Shown: piece after piece, positions 46,329 to 58,169 of the stretch
Numbering within the stretch: position 1 is the first letter of the stretch
Layout of the letters: each line of letters opens with the position of its first letter
Assembly: GCA_003415625.1 (NCBI GenBank)
Contig: PYIU01000003.1
Coordinates: 1,550,001 to 1,614,000, forward strand
DNA from: Aquanectria penicillioides
Taxonomy: Eukaryota; Ascomycota; Sordariomycetes; Hypocreales; Nectriaceae
Length of the DNA stretch: 64,000 nucleotides
Direction: 5' to 3'
The notes under the pieces: generated by a model
The model's database searches: none
Told to the model about the DNA's origin: nothing
Seen by the model: the letters and a program-made list of their open reading frames with translations, nothing else
Made by a program: the position numbers and the translations under genes

Positions 46329-47493
46329 TCGGCAAGGCAGGTTAATTAGTAGGTAGGAGGTTAGGTAGGGCTCATCATACACACGGAGTCACGTCACGTC
46401 ACTGGGTGTGCATATCCTTCCCGCAATCCTCCTCTCGCATCATTGCTAGGTCGTCATTGGATCCCGCTGACCTCTCCATCTTCCTGTTTTGTGCGCTTTT
46501 GCATCTTTGTTCGTGTCGCTATGCGCTGGATGTGTGTACCCGAGATGATGATGATGGGTGTTGACTTACCTGAGGCCGAGCCGAGCTCGAATCGGTTTCA
46601 ACGGTGCCCATGTCGCGTCGTCTTCCGTCCCAACTAAGAGATTTAATTATTCCGCCTCTCGTCGAGACCCTATCGCCACGGTCGACACCGAGGCAGCAGA
46701 CGCAAAACCTCGCAAACCTCGCGGGCAGGGCTTGCTCCCCCGGCCGGGCGCTGCACCGCAGAACCTGGGAAGGTTCCCTTCAAACGCTCGTGATGCCACG
46801 AAAGCACCCATTAAATCGTCAGACGCCCGTCCAGTGTGCGTCCAGGCCTGAGTAACCTCGCGGGGCTCTGATTCGGTCGTGCAGGGGTGAAACGGTGAGA
46901 CCCCGGGACCCCTGGGATCGAGCGGCTGCAAGTGATAGGCCAACCGCCGGGTTTACATGAAACCAACCGCGTTTCGACCAGGGCCGCTCGGATGACGCCG
47001 GGGGGGAGGGGACTGAGGCGCGTCGAAACAATTCAGATGGGGCGACTCCTCTCACACAGTTAAAGCAGCCCGCCGGGCGGGGTGCACATGACGACCTCGT
47101 CTGCTGCTCGTCTGCTGCTCGCCCGCTACTCGTCCGCTCCGGCGGCGACTAAGACGATAATGCTGGACTATCGATTAATAAAGTGTAATGATTCTCGAAC
47201 AGAGACATGCACATGCTCGCTTGTAAACAGTAATAGGCTCTGGTCGGGGAAGTCGCCTCTCCAGCTCCCACCCTCTCCCCACTAATACCCTAGCTTAGGT
47301 GTAGATAGTCGCCCGGAGGGCCCTGGATTTGGCGGAACCGACTTGAGCCATCCCGTCGCCAGCTTCCCTTGCCCGGCACCGATGCGGCGGACACGATGGT
47401 CTCCTTCTCCTTCTAGCCACAGCACTACGGTATGGACAATCATCAGCCACTAACGGTCGGGGGTTACGTATGTACCAATCTCGCCACAGTCGA

Positions 47494-47497
<4 letters not shown>

Positions 47498-47528
<31 letters not shown>
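47498..47528. repeat. (TCG)n microsatellite
   Basis: About ten TCG units. Confidence 0.9.
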
Positions 47529-48649
47529 GCAACCTGACCGATATTGAATTGTGTCGCCTACTCCTCCGTATGGAATCCTTTCACAACACTGCCATAGTGC
47601 TCCGTACTGTATATGGCACACACGGTAATTAGTGTGCACCAGTCAGTGGATGAGTGAGCAAGTGGAAACCCTAAGCGGATGATGCAGCAGCCAGCAGCCC
47701 GTAGCTTGTCACAGAGCTTCATGTCGGGCTGAATCCACTCCGCCTTCGGGAAGGTCTAGAACTCTCTACGGAGTACATCACCTTAGCACCGCCAGGCAGG
47801 CAAGAAAAATGCAAATGTAACTTAAATGCAAATGCAAATGACGTTCTTCGACTTTGATTGATTCAACGATTCGTCGTTGGCTGCCCGTGCGTTCCGTTTG
47901 CATTGAAAGAAAGCCCATCTGCCCAACTTTTCGGCTTGGGCATCCCTCCCAGATTAATAAAAAGAAATGACGGGATACTGTATTGATCAGTTGCCACGAA
48001 TAGAACAAAGCATGTGTTTTCCTTTTGTCCTTTCTCAGCCCCACGCATCTCTCGTCATGCTCGCAATCGCTGGGAGTAAATAAGGAAGCCTCGGAACGTG
48101 GAAGCGCCCTGTCGTGTTTCATCTTTTTTTTTCCACCCTCCAGGCTCCTCTTTTCTTTTTCCGAGCGGCTGATGCAGCGCGCATCCGCCACATAAAACGC
48201 GCTGCGCAAAGCATGGTAGATCCCGAAATCCCACTGCTCTAACTGGGACACTGTCGAACCAAGCTGTTCCACTTGCAGACCGCCACAGGAGTCATCCTTG
48301 GAGCGCCTCCATGATCCATCCGGCTGACTAGCGGGGGTCCACGGGTGGTGTTTTTTAGACCGCACATGTGAAGCCTTATTGGAGAGCTTCCCAAGCACTG
48401 TCCGGTTGGTACCCGCTCCGCCGGATCGCAATCAGGGGGATACGGATGACGGCAGCCATAGGACTCATTCCTACATAATCGCCACTCAGCTTCTGTCTCG
48501 TCCATTGATTGTCTCTCGTCGGACCTCGGACGAGTAAACCCGGGGCTCGGGCTCGTTTGAAGCCGTGCACGAAACGAAAGGTCATGTATGTGCCCCGAGC
48601 TGAGCACAGGATGATACGAGACACGAGACACGAGCCATGCTGTATTAGA

Positions 48650-48673
48650 AATATTGCTCGCACGTGCAATATT
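48650..48673. repeat. Inverted repeat AATATTGC / GCAATATT with CACGTG core
   Basis: Perfect 8-base arms at 48650-48657 and 48666-48673 around an 8-base loop; CACGTG occupies 48661-48666. Located at the left margin of the AT-rich block. Confidence 0.75.
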
Positions 48674-51243
48674 GCAGCATGAAATAAACCCTGGTTTAGA
48701 TATGACGTCTATTCGATAAGTTCTTGGTCTTGTTTGCTTTTACACTGCGTCAGTTGCGCATATCTATGTAGATTCATGACCGTGTTTGACTGTGGTGAGC
48801 TACCTCCTCTCTCACAAAAACTTTGAAATGCCATGGCGGGGCTTCCTGAACGTAAATTATACCCCGATTTTGCCATCGTGGACCTTAATGCTTAAATCAA
48901 AGACTCTTCTTTGGTAGCTATGTTACTCCTCCTTCTAACCCTCATGTATTTGGTTGGCTGGGGCTTTGTCTCTCAGATGAACCTCGCAAATATCTCACTA
49001 TCAATGAGATCATATACAGTAGAGTAGCATTCAACGAAGACTCCAAACACTATTCATCAATCGAAAGGGCTGCACCCATTCGATGTTTAAGGGGGACTTT
49101 GAAAACTCTCCCCAACCACCTACCGAGCATATTCCCAGTATGAGGTTGAGTTCTGTTAGGCTGACGGTAGGCCATGCAGAGAAATCTACGTTTCTAATAA
49201 TAACTATCGATTTCAATGGCCAAGGCGAGCAATGTCAAATTTTAAGTGATGACATATTTCCGGCACTGGGACACGATGGATTGCATGCACGAAGATGCAG
49301 GCTCAAAGAGATTCTCTGGGCCTTCATCTTCATTTCCCAACTCGGAATTTTCTTTGCTAAGAGATGTAAAAAAGAAGATTTTCCAATTAATACTTCAGCG
49401 TCGAGGACTCTTTGATTGCTCCAGTCCCCTTATCCTGTTGCATTCATCAATCAACCACCCCGCTCAGCCTAGATTTACGTTATGAGCTACACTAATCTGT
49501 TCGGTACTAAAATTATGTTCCGTAATAATTATTGAAGAAGGCCCTTGTTTCATCTCTTCTTCATTTGTGAGTATAGTCAGGTGCCGGCATTGGTTGTGCT
49601 GTTGTTTACACGGTAGGGTGACAAAAATGAACTTTCTTGTTTGATTCATTTTAACCGTTCGCTCTTATAGGACACGTTCCTTTTGGCAATGGCTGCCTCA
49701 GAGTTTCCCTTATTTCGGGGTGAGAATGAAAGAAGGCCATACTGTCAAGTATCAATTTTTTGTAAATGTTATTTTATCCACCTAAGCACGGTAACTATTG
49801 CCAACTGGTTCCCAATATGATTTTAATGTTTTGGTTATATTGCTTTGTTTTGTTTGTCAGCGAAGCCATTGCAGAATCTAGGAAGCCCAATCTCCATAGT
49901 CAAGTTATCAACAAAGTGTCCAGAAGCCCCGTTTCTTCTCACGACCCTTCGTTCCAATCACGAATTTCTTATATTATTTCGAATAAACTTCAAAAAGGGA
50001 TCATTATTTATCACATCTGCAAACCTCGTCACATACTGGGCTGCTCACGTCGAGATATTCACGTCTCTCTTTTCAGCGTCTCTCCATTGTGAAGTGAATG
50101 GGGGGAGTGTTCATCAGAATTCATCTGTCCTGTGTAAACATATTCTTAAGTTTTAATGTTTTCAAAAGTTACATGATACGTCTAGTTAGGACACAGTTTT
50201 GTGGAAAAAAGGAGACCTCTCTTATATCTAGCTTCTTCGATAGGGCAAGCATGATCGTATATGATCTTCGAGAACGACGCAAAACCTAGGAAAGCCAGTC
50301 AGAGAATCTTCAAATGGCTTCGCTTTTATCATAATAGAGCTCGTGTGGTGTTATAGGAAGGCCCGCAGTCATCCATCTTGAGTGTTGGCATGGGAGTATG
50401 TTCGATGGCTCTACTGCCAACCTGCAGTCTTACTTACAATCCAAGTGCAGCAGGTTTCTCATGTTGCTGATATTACTTTCATATTCCTACGATCTTCGTG
50501 GATTTTTGTTTACATGTAATACTTCGATTTTATCTTAGGACGGACCTATGTATGGCACAAGGAGGGGTGCGTCAGCCAGTGCGCTTTGCAGCTGAATTTT
50601 TTCAGCACAGCAACATAGTCAGTAGTTAGACTTTCTTCTGCCACCGTAACCGTGATCAATGCATATCTTGGTATGGACCCAATGTTTTGTTTCCGTGTCT
50701 ATTGGTGAGAAGATGAAATAAAGGTTAGGTTTGGTGGAAGCTTTCCACATCCCTTCCACACCCATGCAGCCGTAGCTCGTAGGGCAGAAGTAAGGTGACA
50801 AAAGAAGGAAAGAATAAAACTTTAAACTTGGGTTTCTTCCAGTCGCTAGACATCTAGGCAGGCTCTCTTCCATTTTTCTATCTCTCATGTTCATCCAGTT
50901 GCGAATCATGGTCGTGATAATTGACACGTGAGAGCGTGGCATGCTTTGACTCATAAATGCGTGGCTGACGAGAACGTAGAAGTTCATCGTCTCAATCGCC
51001 AACGATCCAAGTACGAGTTAGGCGAAAAGAAACGGTGAAAAAAAACTTATTCATATTGTATATTAGGATGCAAAACTTAAATATACTGTACCATGATTTT
51101 AGATATCCTTCCTCGTGACGTGTTCATCCTGATATTGTCACTGATGAATGAACAAGGGACATGAGATGCGGCAGACTCGACGAAGTGGAGGACACTTGAC
51201 TCTCAATCTAGATTAAGATCGCCGAGCTTTCAACAAGGACAAA
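48661..51243. other. Gene-poor region 2: AT-rich block upstream of tRNA-Arg
   Basis: 2.6 kb with clearly lower GC. Sampled 60-base lines at 49741, 49801, 50161 and 51061 hold 18, 19, 22 and 20 G+C, against 33 in a sampled HSP104 line. Open frames are short and match nothing. It looks like decayed, possibly RIP-mutated, non-coding DNA. Confidence 0.6.
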
Positions 51244-51316
51244 GCCCCCTTGGCCTAGTGGCTAAGGCATAAGACTTCTAATCTTGGGATCGCGGGTTCG
51301 AATCCCGCAGGGGGTT
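51244..51316 (+). tRNA. tRNA-Arg (anticodon UCU)
   Basis: A 73-base intronless cloverleaf. Acceptor GCCCCCU pairs with AGGGGGU (one G-U at the end); the D stem is GCCU/AGGC. The anticodon stem UAAGA/UCUUG carries loop CUUCUAA, so the anticodon is UCU, reading AGA. The T arm GCGGG-UUCGAAU-CCCGC is perfect. A T-rich run follows (TTTCTTTTTG), a normal Pol III terminator. B-box GGTTCGAATCC and an A-box-like TGGCCTAGTGG are present. Confidence 0.96.
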
Positions 51317-52645
51317 TCTTTTTGATGTTTGTCACAATCTTCGGGGCGACGCTTCTTCCTCGACCCTCGGCCCACGAGGCGGGTGCCTGTCGCGAGACTA
51401 GCTGAGTTGTGTTGCGTTTTAGTCGACCAGGGAAATTTTAGGACAGGTATTTTCACCCGGACTACGGAGAGCAAACCAGTTTACAATGTGACTTTTAAAA
51501 AAAAATTCAGCCAGCTAATAAGACGACGTAACTCAGCTTAGTTGGATTGGCACCTGTCAGCCCCACACCTAGGCTCACGGGTCTTTTTGACTTTTTGCAC
51601 CTCGCCTGTGTTGATGCCTACCCGGTACCACCGTAGTGTCAAGCAGTGTACCAGAATAACTCTAGGAAAGATTCTCTCTGAGACGTTTTATATGTTGCTA
51701 TAAGCTTAGGAGAATTTCCCAAGTTTGGTACCACATATTGTATTACCTTCAGATTTTTGAAATGTTTCTACGGCGGAGAGTTGCAGCATCTTTTGCTTGA
51801 TGTTATTGCTTGTGGTTCATCTACGTACCAACAACCCTTTCCCTTCAAAATCTAACCCGACTCCAGCCGTTTCATTTACTCAGCCGTGGGATCTTGTTCC
51901 TGGCCTACTGAAGCACTGTTTCCAACATTTGTAACATCCAACACTCCTTTCCATCACATCATTCGAGACATGCCAGACAAATGCTTAACCGAGGGAACTT
52001 ATTGGTCACACTATCCATGCCTGGGTAGTCTTATCTACAGGCCAGGTAAACAGGTCATGCTGGAAGCCACATCGTCCATTATCATTCCTTGGTGCGTAAA
52101 CTGCATGACTCCCGTGTTCTTCATGCAATCTTCTCCTCCACTTCCCGTAAATCATGGGCATGACCGCCAAGTGATCAACTCCCCGTTTGCTGTGTGGGAC
52201 CCCGCATCTGCCATGGGCCAGTAGAGGTATATCGCAGTCTCCGCAAAGTTCCGCCCATAGGCTGCTAGTGCCATACATTTCCGCACTCAACCTCTCAACC
52301 CACAACTCCAGAAAATCACGGCTCCCCCACGGATTGCACCATCGCCACGGCCTCTTAGGTGTACCCCCCCTTCGACCCAATTCGCGACGGCCCGGGCTCG
52401 CAGACGACATCCCGCAAAATTTGAAGCGCTGACTCACCGATCATCTCCCCGAACGAGTAGTGCCAGCTCACCTCCATCCCACCCTTATTTCGTTTGGTGG
52501 CTCCCGACTTTGTCATAGTTGACGCCGCTGCCCACGACTAATTGTCAGGGCTAAGGCCTCTCCGTCACATATCACAGACTCCCAAGGGCCCCGCTCCTCG
52601 TCTCAGTCCATCCCCCATCCCAATCTGCATCCCGAACCCGCCATC
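51317..52645. other. Intergenic between tRNA-Arg and prephenate dehydratase
   Basis: 1.3 kb returning to normal GC towards the right, with the prephenate dehydratase promoter. Open frames (for example 52006-52437 minus) are not recognisable. Confidence 0.5.
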
Positions 52646-53768
52646 ATGACCGCCATTCGCAAGCCCGTCGTCAGCTTCCTCGGCCCTGCTGCATCCTACA
52701 CACACCAGGTGAGGCGATTCTTACCACCACCCTTCCACAGCCACTTGCATGGAACTAACCCGGGTTGAACTTTTGTACACAGGCTGTCAAACAGGCATTT
52801 CAAGAGTCCACTTGGGAATTCAAGCCGGCGGTCACCATCGACGGTAGGGATTCAAGCGCCCGTAGTTCATCTCTTCCGGTGCTGATGCTTTTGGGTAGAT
52901 GTCTTCGACCAAGTCCAGGACGGTCAGGTTAAAGCAGGCGTCGTTCCCTTTGAAAACTCTACCAACGGATCCGTAGTCTTCACACTGGATAACCTTGCTG
53001 ATCGGGCCAATCGCTATCCCAACATCACTGTTGATGGCGAGACATATGTTGACGTTCACCACTGTCTCGTTGGGCATAAAAATTCTTCCGTGGCAGTGGA
53101 AGAAATCGCGGAAGGATCCGGTACTTGCACACCCACGGCAACGGATCCCTCCCCCTCAAGCCTCGATCCAAACCCCTGGCCGGTCTAAAGCACATCAAGC
53201 GACTGTACTCCCACCCTCAGGCCTTCGGGCAATGCACCGCGTTCATCTCCACCTACCTCAAGGGGGTCGAGATCTTTGAGGTCAGCTCAACCAGCAAAGC
53301 GGCGGAGATTGTGAGCAAGGATACTACGGGGACTTGGGCGGCCATTTCAAGCCAACTTGCGGCCGAGATCCACGGTCTGGATTTCCTTGGCAAGTCCATC
53401 GAGGACCGTGAAGACAACACCACCCGATTTTTAATCATCGGTACTAACCCTTCACCCCCAGCGACTGGGACAAGGTAAGGGAGAGCATAGCCAAGTTTGG
53501 AAGCAAATCCCTCGTCTCCTTCACCGTGCCTCACACGTCTCCCGGAGCGTTGGCGGATGTCTTGGCGTGTTTCCAGGCCTTTGACCTCAACCTAACCAGC
53601 ATCAACAGCCGGCCAAGCTTGGTCCAGCCCTTCCAGTACATATTCTTCGTCGAGTTTGAAGGTCACAAGCACCACGATCCGGATGGGCGGGTTAAGGGCG
53701 CACTGGAAAAGATTGGTCGCGTGGCCCAGAGCTGGAGATGGCTTGGAAGCTGGCAGAGATACAGATAA
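52646..53768 (+). CDS. PHA2: Prephenate dehydratase, two apparent frameshifts
   Basis: Converts prephenate to phenylpyruvate, the committed step to phenylalanine. Exons 52646-52708, 52783-52843, 52899-53768; 331 residues after repair. It starts VVSFLGPAASYTHQAVKQAF, then the catalytic-domain motifs GVVPFENSTNGSVV, HPQAFGQCTAFISTYL and EDNTTRFLIIG (TRF motif). The C-terminal ACT domain has PGALADVLACFQAFDLNLTS and INSRPS, the Phe-sensing elements. Frame is lost in the C5 run 53151-53155 and again in the C5 run 53455-53459. One base added to each joins TPTATDPSP to LKPRSKPLAGLKHI and NPSPP to SDWDKVRESIAKFGS, and makes exon 3 exactly in phase. Confidence 0.92.
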
Positions 53769-54881
53769 CTAATACCAGTCCACCCACCCACGCTCTTTGT
53801 GGTCAAGACTGCCCCCCGGCCAGGTCTGCCGGATACCCGCGATGCACGGCCTTGTGAGAACTCGGGGAGTTGCCTCAATGCTGACCTGTAGCCCACTGCA
53901 AATTGCTCTCAGGGCATTGGCAGGTTGGCACTTGTTCTCCGTAGCCCAGGTGGGGCAAGCGATTGCGTGCTTCCCAGACATGGCACGGTTGGCCAGGGGC
54001 GCCGAAGGGCTATTATGTGAATGTCGTTCTAGCTCGCACAAAGTTGAAGCGTTGCAGCGGACAATCCAGCAGAGGGATCGCCAGATGCTTGTCGTCAACG
54101 GCTGCTGGCTGCCCTCCCCCCATCTCGTACCGTCCCATGCCATCTCGTGGCACGGCACACGACATGACACAGTATGGGATGGCATGGTCTGGCACCATCC
54201 CCCATCGCCATCACCAAAAGCCTTTACTATTGCCACCTCAGCAAGGAGTACATACAGCCTACCCACTTGTTCTAGGATTTCATCCCGCCAAGCGCGCCCA
54301 CAGCCTGCCCACTGCTCGGCACGTCGAACCTATTGGCAGTCTTCCGCTTACGCGATGAGATTCCCTTTGGCCTGTGAACGCCGTGTGACGGACGGCAGGG
54401 ACGGGGGCCTGGACTCAATTGACCTGGCTTGTGTCGGCAGGAATCCGCGTGGGGTGGTCCATGATCGATTGGTTGTCGAAGATAGTCATGATGGCTGAAT
54501 GGTGATGCTGGGTGCGTCTCAGTGGAACCGGCCAAACCACCATGACGTCTACTCCGCATGCGAAGCACTCAATGAGGGCCGTTGGCCGCCACACGCCAGG
54601 GTCAGCGTGGGAGAATTCCGGGGCCCTTGTGGCTAGCCTACGGACCGTCGCTCAAAAGCTAAACATCCTAGTGTCTGGAGCGACGACCCGGTCGCCGCAA
54701 ACTCTCAGCACCCTGCGGCCGAAAATCCAGCATTTATGAGGTCCAGGACGCCCCCCCAAGCTTTGCTCGAGGTCTTTTCCCCTCTCAATTCACTTTTTAC
54801 AGCTCTCAACTACATGTTGATGTTGTCGCGACAGCACTTAATTGCCATTTCTCCCTTCTCTTGCTGGTTCTTTCTGCCAAA
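53769..54881. other. Intergenic between PHA2 and the sulfotransferase-like gene
   Basis: 1.1 kb. A 233-codon frame (53797-54498) has no family and biased composition. A 10-base inverted repeat CCATGCCATC / GATGGCATGG lies near 54135-54187. Promoter of the next gene at the right end. Confidence 0.5.
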
Positions 54882-56280
54882 ATGGCGCTCCGCCCTATCT
54901 TTACTGCGACGCACCCACGTGCCTGCTCTACGGCCTTCGAGAGGGTATGCTTTCCAACCCCTCCATCTTGAAGAAGCGACTAGGTTTCCCTCAAAAGGAA
55001 CCTCAGAAGGAAAGGGAAAACACGGGCATTTGCTGATGATTTTCAGGTCTTCATGACTCGCCGCGACACTCTGGAGAGCATTCACGAACCCTTTGGTGAT
55101 GCGTTTTACTTCGGCCCCGAGTTTCTGAGCGATCGCTTCAGGGAGGACCCCGCCGCCCGCGAGGCCAGCGGGTTTGCCCAGCAGACATACAAGAACATCC
55201 TGGATTCCATCATGGAGGCGGGAAAAGAGGTTCGCAATTGACCCGTCCCCCTTCGCCCTTTGCACTGTGCTACTTACACACACCCCTTCAAGTGAGGGGT
55301 CGTGGTGTGTCATCCTTGATCCACACTTGTTGGTACCTAGTCGTCATCACGACCGTTGAGCCGTTGGACAATTGGATCCCTCTGGAGCATTTTGCTTCTA
55401 TATTCCTGGTTTTCTCCCTTGTTTATCTTTTAACTGGGGCGAGGCCGAAAATAGAATCGCCCACCGTCGCACTGGATCCTTCTGGATGTGACTGATGGCT
55501 TACATGTTTCGCAACAGGGAAAGCGCCTCTTCATCAAGGACATGGCTCAATATCTCATGAAGGCTGATGGCAAGCCGACCACCATTGCGCCGTCCCTCGG
55601 CCAAGAGGAGATCGGTAACCCCACCGTGTTGCCCCTCCATGTCTTGAAGCAATTTCAATTCACCTTCCTCATCCGCCACCCGCGCCGCGCCATTCCCTCA
55701 TATTACCGGTGTACAGTCCCTCCTCTGGACGAGGTCACTGGTTTCTACCACTTTATGCCCAACGAAGCTGGTTACGAGGAGCTGGTCACTCTGTTTGACT
55801 TCTTGCTCGAGTCTGGCCTCATCGACAAGGACAACCTCGTTGTCGTCGACGCTGATGATCTTCTCGACAACCCCGAGAAGACCATTCGCCTATACTGCGA
55901 GAAGACGGGCATTGACTTCAAGCCCGAGATGCTCGAGTGGAACGATGCAGACAAGAGCCACGCCCGCCGCGCATTTGAGAAGTGGAATGGCTTCCACAAC
56001 GATGCTATCAAGAGCTCCGCTCTGAAGCCTCGCACCCACACCCAGGTAAGTTCAAGGTCGCATCTTTTGTTCTCTTCGGCTATGTCACTCCCCTGCGTGT
56101 GCACTACCGTTGTCGGATGTCCAACTGATTGAGCTAACAAAGAAGACTGCGACAACCGAGTCGGAGAATAAGGACTGGGCCGCAAAGTGGGGCCCGGAAG
56201 CTCAGAAGGTCATCCGTCAAACCGTTGACGACAACGTCGCGCGTTACGAGTACCTCAAGCAGTTTGCGCTTGAGATTTGA
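54882..56280 (+). CDS. Sulfotransferase-like P-loop protein (fungal family, function unknown)
   Basis: Resembles a fungal P-loop family related to sulfotransferases; activity not established. Exons 54882-54944, 55047-55229, 55518-56045, 56143-56280; 303 residues, all in frame. The N-terminal PIFTATHPRACSTAFERVFM takes the place of the 5'-phosphosulfate loop. YCEKTGIDFKPEMLEWNDAD and QFTFLIRHPRRAIPSYYRC (3'-phosphate-binding-like strand and helix) support the fold. An ordinary helical tail ends EYLKQFALEI. Intron 2 uses an atypical donor gttcgc. The last acceptor is a tandem AAGAAG (56140-56145), so a one-residue (Lys) length variant is possible. Confidence 0.75.
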
Positions 56281-56690
56281 ACATTGAAGAAGAGTAATCA
56301 AAAAGTCTTCAATTTTCTCGAGATGATCATGACTTGCTTTTCATTCTGCATGCTACGACTTGATTTGCATTGAATTGAAGCGACTTGGAATTGAAATGGG
56401 GGAGACGGACTTTGCTTGTGGCTTTCAACTTGTTTTATGATTGTTGATACACTATGATACAACAACGCTCGGCTCTACGCCTTCACATATTTTTATACAA
56501 CCAGACTGAGAGTCTTTATGCCGCCGCTTTCCGGATCAGACCCCACCTGTTCTTTTGTCTCTCTCACATCTCTGTGTGCGCATGACAATTCTCCCACGAA
56601 TAAATGTGATGCAACATAGATTTTCCTAGGTAGTCAAAACATCGCTGTGTCTTTCTTTGATTTAGCCTTGGGTGTGTGTGTGCGCGTGGC
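56281..56690. other. Intergenic, convergent 3' ends
   Basis: 410 bases between the sulfotransferase-like stop and the mL67 stop; T/A-rich 3' sequence, no gene. Confidence 0.55.
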
Positions 56691-57528
56691 CTAAGCCGTA
56701 GCCTTGGAATCCGCCTCCTCCTTGGGCGTCTCCGAGACGTAAGTGGGCTTCTCAAACATGTCGTGCGTAACGTTGCCGGACCATTCCTCAGCAAAGTTTT
56801 TGTCCTGGTCGTTTGCCCAGCTCACAGTAACATCTAAAAGCTGCTGTTCGACCCCCTCGGCGGCCGCAGATGTCGCAATCTTGTTGCCGCTTCCCAGACC
56901 GCTCAGCACTGCGGCCATATCGGCAATGGCATTGGGTTTCTGGCGGTTGAGGGCGATACCTCGCTCCACCTTGCTTCGAATGGGGCGGTAGTCGGGGTTG
57001 CCTTTCTTCTCCTCCTCGGCGATCCTCTTGTGGTCGGCGGTTGTGTACTCCTGGGGCCGCTTGTAGCGGAACTCGTCATCCCAGGCAACCTCGTGCAGGT
57101 GCTTTAGCTCACGCAACTTTTGGAAGACGGAGCGGCCGACAGATCCCTGGCCGGTGGGAAAGGTGATGCGGGCAAAAGGAGACCAGTAGTCCTTGCGAAG
57201 CTTGGCGGGTTTGGTCTTCTTGCCGTTGAAGGGGAGCTGCTTGAGGTCGTGGACACCCTGCAGCAGGCGGGTTAGTTGACCGTAAATACTGATAGGGGAG
57301 GCGCAATGGCAGAAAAAGTGCAATTGAACTTACATCGAGCTTCTCATCGAAGCTATAGATGACCTGGTCCGATCTCCTGTGGGTAAAGACCCAGATGTCC
57401 TCGCCATGGCCTGCAGGGCCCTGAAAGCCCTTTCTGGGGCGCACTTGACGGCCAGTGTGGGCGTGTCGCACGCATATTCGGAGGAGGGTGGGTAATTGGC
57501 CCAGTCTGGGTGCCGGTGCCGCATTCAT
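56691..57528 (-). CDS. MHR1: Mitochondrial large-subunit ribosomal protein mL67 / Mhr1
   Basis: mL67 is a fungal mitochondrial ribosomal protein; the yeast homologue Mhr1 is also linked to mtDNA recombination. Exons 57334-57528 and 56691-57257, 253 residues, in frame. It begins MNAAPAPRLGQLPTLLRICV (a basic targeting-like start), then GEDIWVFTHRRSDQVIYSFD. The splice gives EKLDGVHDLKQLPFNGKKTK, followed by RKDYWSPFARITFPTGQGSV and FQKLRELKHLHEVAWDDEFR. The C-terminal half is acidic and Ala-rich. Head-to-head with HSP104 (641 bases). Confidence 0.9.
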
Positions 57529-58169
57529 GGTCGGCGGTTGTGGTTGAAATGGCGGGCTCCTAGGCTCCTGATGCTCTCAGCAAAAACTTGGGCAGAATTG
57601 CGAATGGCTCAATCGCTCGGAGCACGCGCGCAGTCACGTGGCAAGGCCAGATCGGTTCGGCCAGGTCCGGCGAGGGCGTCCAACGGCGCGAAGTGGCTTA
57701 CTGAGTCATGTGATGATAAGATATCAGGTAACCAATCAGAGAACTCGCTCCCCACTGCCGGCGTCTGGGCTGAGGGTGACATCACGAAGGATCCCGAGGC
57801 TTCGAACAGATTCCCGGAGGCTTCCACGGCTGCCGCGAGCCTGCTTGATGCAACTGGTTGCTTCATTTCCGGGCCATTCGCTCCACCACAGCTTCCTTGC
57901 TTGCATCACCAAGGTCCACCCGGGTTGTTGATAAATTACCGTCCTGCAAGCCACTTGAATTGTTTTTTCTTTCTTTTCTTTGCATAACAACCCCTCACAG
58001 AGGAACAACACAGAAGCGATACCCAGCCTAACTTTCCCTCAAGGGTTGGAAACCTCACAGAGCCCTCTTCATACTGGGCTACACCACCTACACACATACA
58101 CACATCCGATCGTATATACAATCCCTCATTTTCACATAGTCGTGTTCTCACACGACCCGTTTCACCACC
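57529..58169. promoter_or_regulatory. Bidirectional promoter (mL67 / HSP104)
   Basis: 641 bases. A CCCCT element (stress-response-element-like) lies near 57981-57985 after a T-rich run. No perfect three-unit heat-shock element was found; the best, near 57810-57825 (TTCCCGGAGGCTTC), is imperfect. Confidence 0.45.

Larger units (their letters stand above)
44771..48660. other. Gene-poor region 1: STE11 upstream, 3.9 kb
   Basis: Normal-GC DNA. It has a cluster of GGTACC/GGCACC motifs (45325-45440), the GC-rich inverted repeat 46247-46316, a lone canonical splice donor near 46574 (minus), and (TCG)n at 47498-47528. A 217-codon minus frame at 47778-48431 has unusual composition and no family. No supported gene. 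Confidence 0.5.

Noticed and set aside
46560..46640. U1 snRNA-like start (ACTTACCTG on the plus strand)
   Set aside because: The following bases do not form the U1 stem-loops; the string is the complement of an ordinary splice donor on the other strand.
47778..48431. 217-codon minus-strand frame
   Set aside because: Unordered composition, no motif and no splice partners; kept only as a very weak orphan possibility.
54134..54187. CCATGCCATC/GATGGCATGG inverted repeat as an RNA hairpin
   Set aside because: Short arms with about 32 bases between them and no other sign of an RNA gene.
53797..54498. 233-codon plus-strand frame after PHA2
   Set aside because: No family resemblance and His/Ser/Arg-rich composition typical of chance frames in GC-rich DNA.
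57800..57830. Heat-shock element before HSP104
   Set aside because: Spacing of the TTC/GAA units is imperfect, and only one partial copy was found.
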